This document shows positions 5,233 to 6,624 of a stretch of DNA of 6,624 nt, one piece after another (the first letter of the stretch is position 1; each line of letters starts with the position of its first letter). The notes below the pieces were generated by a model that did not search any database, was not told the origin of the DNA, and saw only the letters and a program-made list of their open reading frames with translations. This DNA comes from JBMTVT01 sp049451635 (GTDB lineage Bacteria > Bacteroidota > Bacteroidia > Flavobacteriales > Flavobacteriaceae): contig JBMTVT010000088.1 of the NCBI GenBank assembly GCA_049451635.1, positions 1 through 6,624 on the forward strand. The letters run 5' to 3'. The translations under genes were made by a program, and so were the position numbers.

Positions 5233-6624
5233 ATGAACTATAAAGAAGCACTTCAACATAAAATTTTTAAAATCATTTCAAAGTCAGCCTTTCAATTAGG
5301 TATTGAAAGTTATGTAATTGGTGGTTTTGTTCGTGATTTCATTTTGAAACGTGGCCACACAAAAGATATTGATATTGTTGCTGTTGGTGATGGCATTCAA
5401 TTGGCAAAACAGGTCGCTAAAAATCTACCCAATACTCCTAAAGTGCAGGTTTTTAAAACCTACGGCACTGCCATGTTAAAACAAGAGGATATTGAAATAG
5501 AATTTGTTGGAGCACGAAAAGAATCATACACTGAAAATAGTAGAAATCCCGCAGTTGAAAACGGCACGCTTGAAGACGACCAAAATAGACGCGATTTCAC
5601 TATTAACGCACTTGCTTTAAATTTAAGTGAAACTAATTTTGGTGATTTACTAGACCCTTTTGGGGGTATTCAAGATATAGAAAATAAAATCATTCGAACA
5701 CCGCTTGACCCAGATATCACATACAGTGACGACCCTTTACGCATGATACGCGCCATTAGGTTTGCTACCCAACTAAATTTTAAAATTGAAAACAAATCTC
5801 TTGAAGCCATCTCAAAAAACAGAGATAGAATTAAAATTATTACAGAAGAACGTATTGTTACGGAGCTAAATAAAATTCTTGAAAGCAAAAAACCCTCAAT
5901 TGGCTTTTTATTATTAGAAAAAACTGGATTATTAGATTATATCCTACCCGAAATAATAGCCTTAAAGGGTATAGATGAAGTTGAAGGCCAGCGCCATAAA
6001 GATAATTTTTATCACACCTTAGAGGTTGTTGACAATATTTCTAAAAACACGGACAACCTCTGGTTACGTTGGGCAGCTTTATTACATGATATTGGTAAAG
6101 CGCCAACTAAAAAATTCAGTAAAAAAGTAGGTTGGACGTTTCATGGTCATGAATTTGAAGGGTCCAAAATGGTTTATCAATTATTCAAAAGATTAAAAAT
6201 GCCATTGAATGATAAGATGAAGTTTGTTCAAAAAATGGTATTGATGAGCTCCAGACCCATCGTTTTGGCGAATGATGAGGTGACTGATTCTGCTGTACGC
6301 CGTTTGGTTTTTGATGCAGGTGAGTTTGTGGATGATTTAATGACGCTTTGTGAGGCAGACATTACTACAAAAAACCCTAAAAAATTTAATAAATATCATA
6401 ACAATTTTAAAATAGTTAGGGATAAAATAATTGAAGTTGAAGAGCGTGATCACATACGTAATTTTCAACCTCCTATTTCTGGTGAAATAATAATGGAAAC
6501 TTTCAATATAAAACCATCAAGAGAAATCGGAAGAATTAAGGAAACCATTAAAGAGGCTATTTTAGAAGGTGATATTCCAAACGAATATGAAGCTGCCTAC
6601 AAACTAATGCTCAAAGAAGGGAAA
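5233..6624 (+). CDS. cca: CCA tRNA nucleotidyltransferase / poly(A) polymerase family, HD domain (3' end cut by window)
   Basis: An open frame of 464 codons starts at the ATG at 5233 and reaches the window's last base without a stop; family lengths suggest only a few residues are missing. The class II nucleotidyltransferase head is clear: VIGGFVRD (28-35) binds the triphosphate and DIDIV (45-49) holds the two catalytic aspartates D45 and D47. NRRDFTINAL (118-127) and DPLRMIRAIRFATQL (167-181) are the nucleotide-selecting and neck segments. The second half is an HD phosphohydrolase domain with H261, LLHDIGK (283-289, H285-D286) and HGHEFEGSK (304-312). Cca enzymes add CCA to tRNA 3' ends without a template, and the HD domain in characterised homologues has phosphatase/phosphodiesterase activity. 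A poly(A) polymerase role is the alternative, as the families are not separable by motif alone; no PcnB-type basic tail is visible. It probably shares a transcript with tsaC. Confidence 0.92.
   Translation, partial: MNYKEALQHKIFKIISKSAFQLGIESYVIGGFVRDFILKRGHTKDIDIVAVGDGIQLAKQVAKNLPNTPKVQVFKTYGTAMLKQEDIEIEFVGARKESYTENSRNPAVENGTLEDDQNRRDFTINALALNLSETNFGDLLDPFGGIQDIENKIIRTPLDPDITYSDDPLRMIRAIRFATQLNFKIENKSLEAISKNRDRIKIITEERIVTELNKILESKKPSIGFLLLEKTGLLDYILPEIIALKGIDEVEGQRHKDNFYHTLEVVDNISKNTDNLWLRWAALLHDIGKAPTKKFSKKVGWTFHGHEFEGSKMVYQLFKRLKMPLNDKMKFVQKMVLMSSRPIVLANDEVTDSAVRRLVFDAGEFVDDLMTLCEADITTKNPKKFNKYHNNFKIVRDKIIEVEERDHIRNFQPPISGEIIMETFNIKPSREIGRIKETIKEAILEGDIPNEYEAAYKLMLKEGK

Noticed and set aside
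5670..5888. Minus-strand 72-codon open frame with hydrophobic residues
   Set aside because: It is antisense to the neck region of the CCA enzyme, which continues in frame through this stretch.

Overview
The window looks like a chromosomal segment from a Bacteroidota bacterium, most likely a marine-type member of the Flavobacteriaceae. The evidence is the low G+C, the near absence of Shine-Dalgarno sequences, TAnnTTTG-like -7 elements before some genes, and the style of the proteins (short TsaC, HD-domain CCA/poly(A) polymerase family enzyme). I cannot place it to genus from sequence alone. Gene density is very high: the largest gap is 88 bases, so no gene-free stretch exceeds 300 bases. I saw no tRNA, rRNA, CRISPR array, convincing riboswitch or terminator hairpin.

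The left two thirds (1-4238) is a surface-glycan region, probably lipopolysaccharide core or O-antigen. It holds a partial family-2 glycosyltransferase (GT2) on the minus strand, and a WaaE/KdtX-like GT2 on the plus strand. A minus-strand pair follows: a SAM methyltransferase, then a Kdo/WaaP-type sugar kinase that overlaps it by 11 bases. Last come two plus-strand GT2 enzymes: one with a galactosyltransferase-type C-terminal region, and one of the WbbL/rhamnosyltransferase type. Strand order is - + - - + +, with one very tight divergent junction (33 bases) and one convergent junction where the stop codons overlap. The first GT and the GT at 2509 are paralogues, so the WaaE-like GT, kinase and methyltransferase lie between two related genes in opposite orientation.

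The right third (4242-6624) is tRNA maintenance. It contains tsaC, for threonylcarbamoyl-AMP synthesis in the t6A pathway, and a CCA-adding nucleotidyltransferase that runs off the window's right edge. Between them sits a small GxxExxY/PDDEXK-type gene, unusually AT-rich. It is bracketed almost to the base by imperfect 21-bp inverted repeats, each made of two 8-mers of the form CACRAATW. This 417-bp unit looks like a small transposable or repeat-borne cassette set between two tRNA genes, and it is the most interesting object in the window.

The five plus-strand genes from 2509 to the right edge run head to tail with gaps of 2-29 bases and could be co-transcribed.
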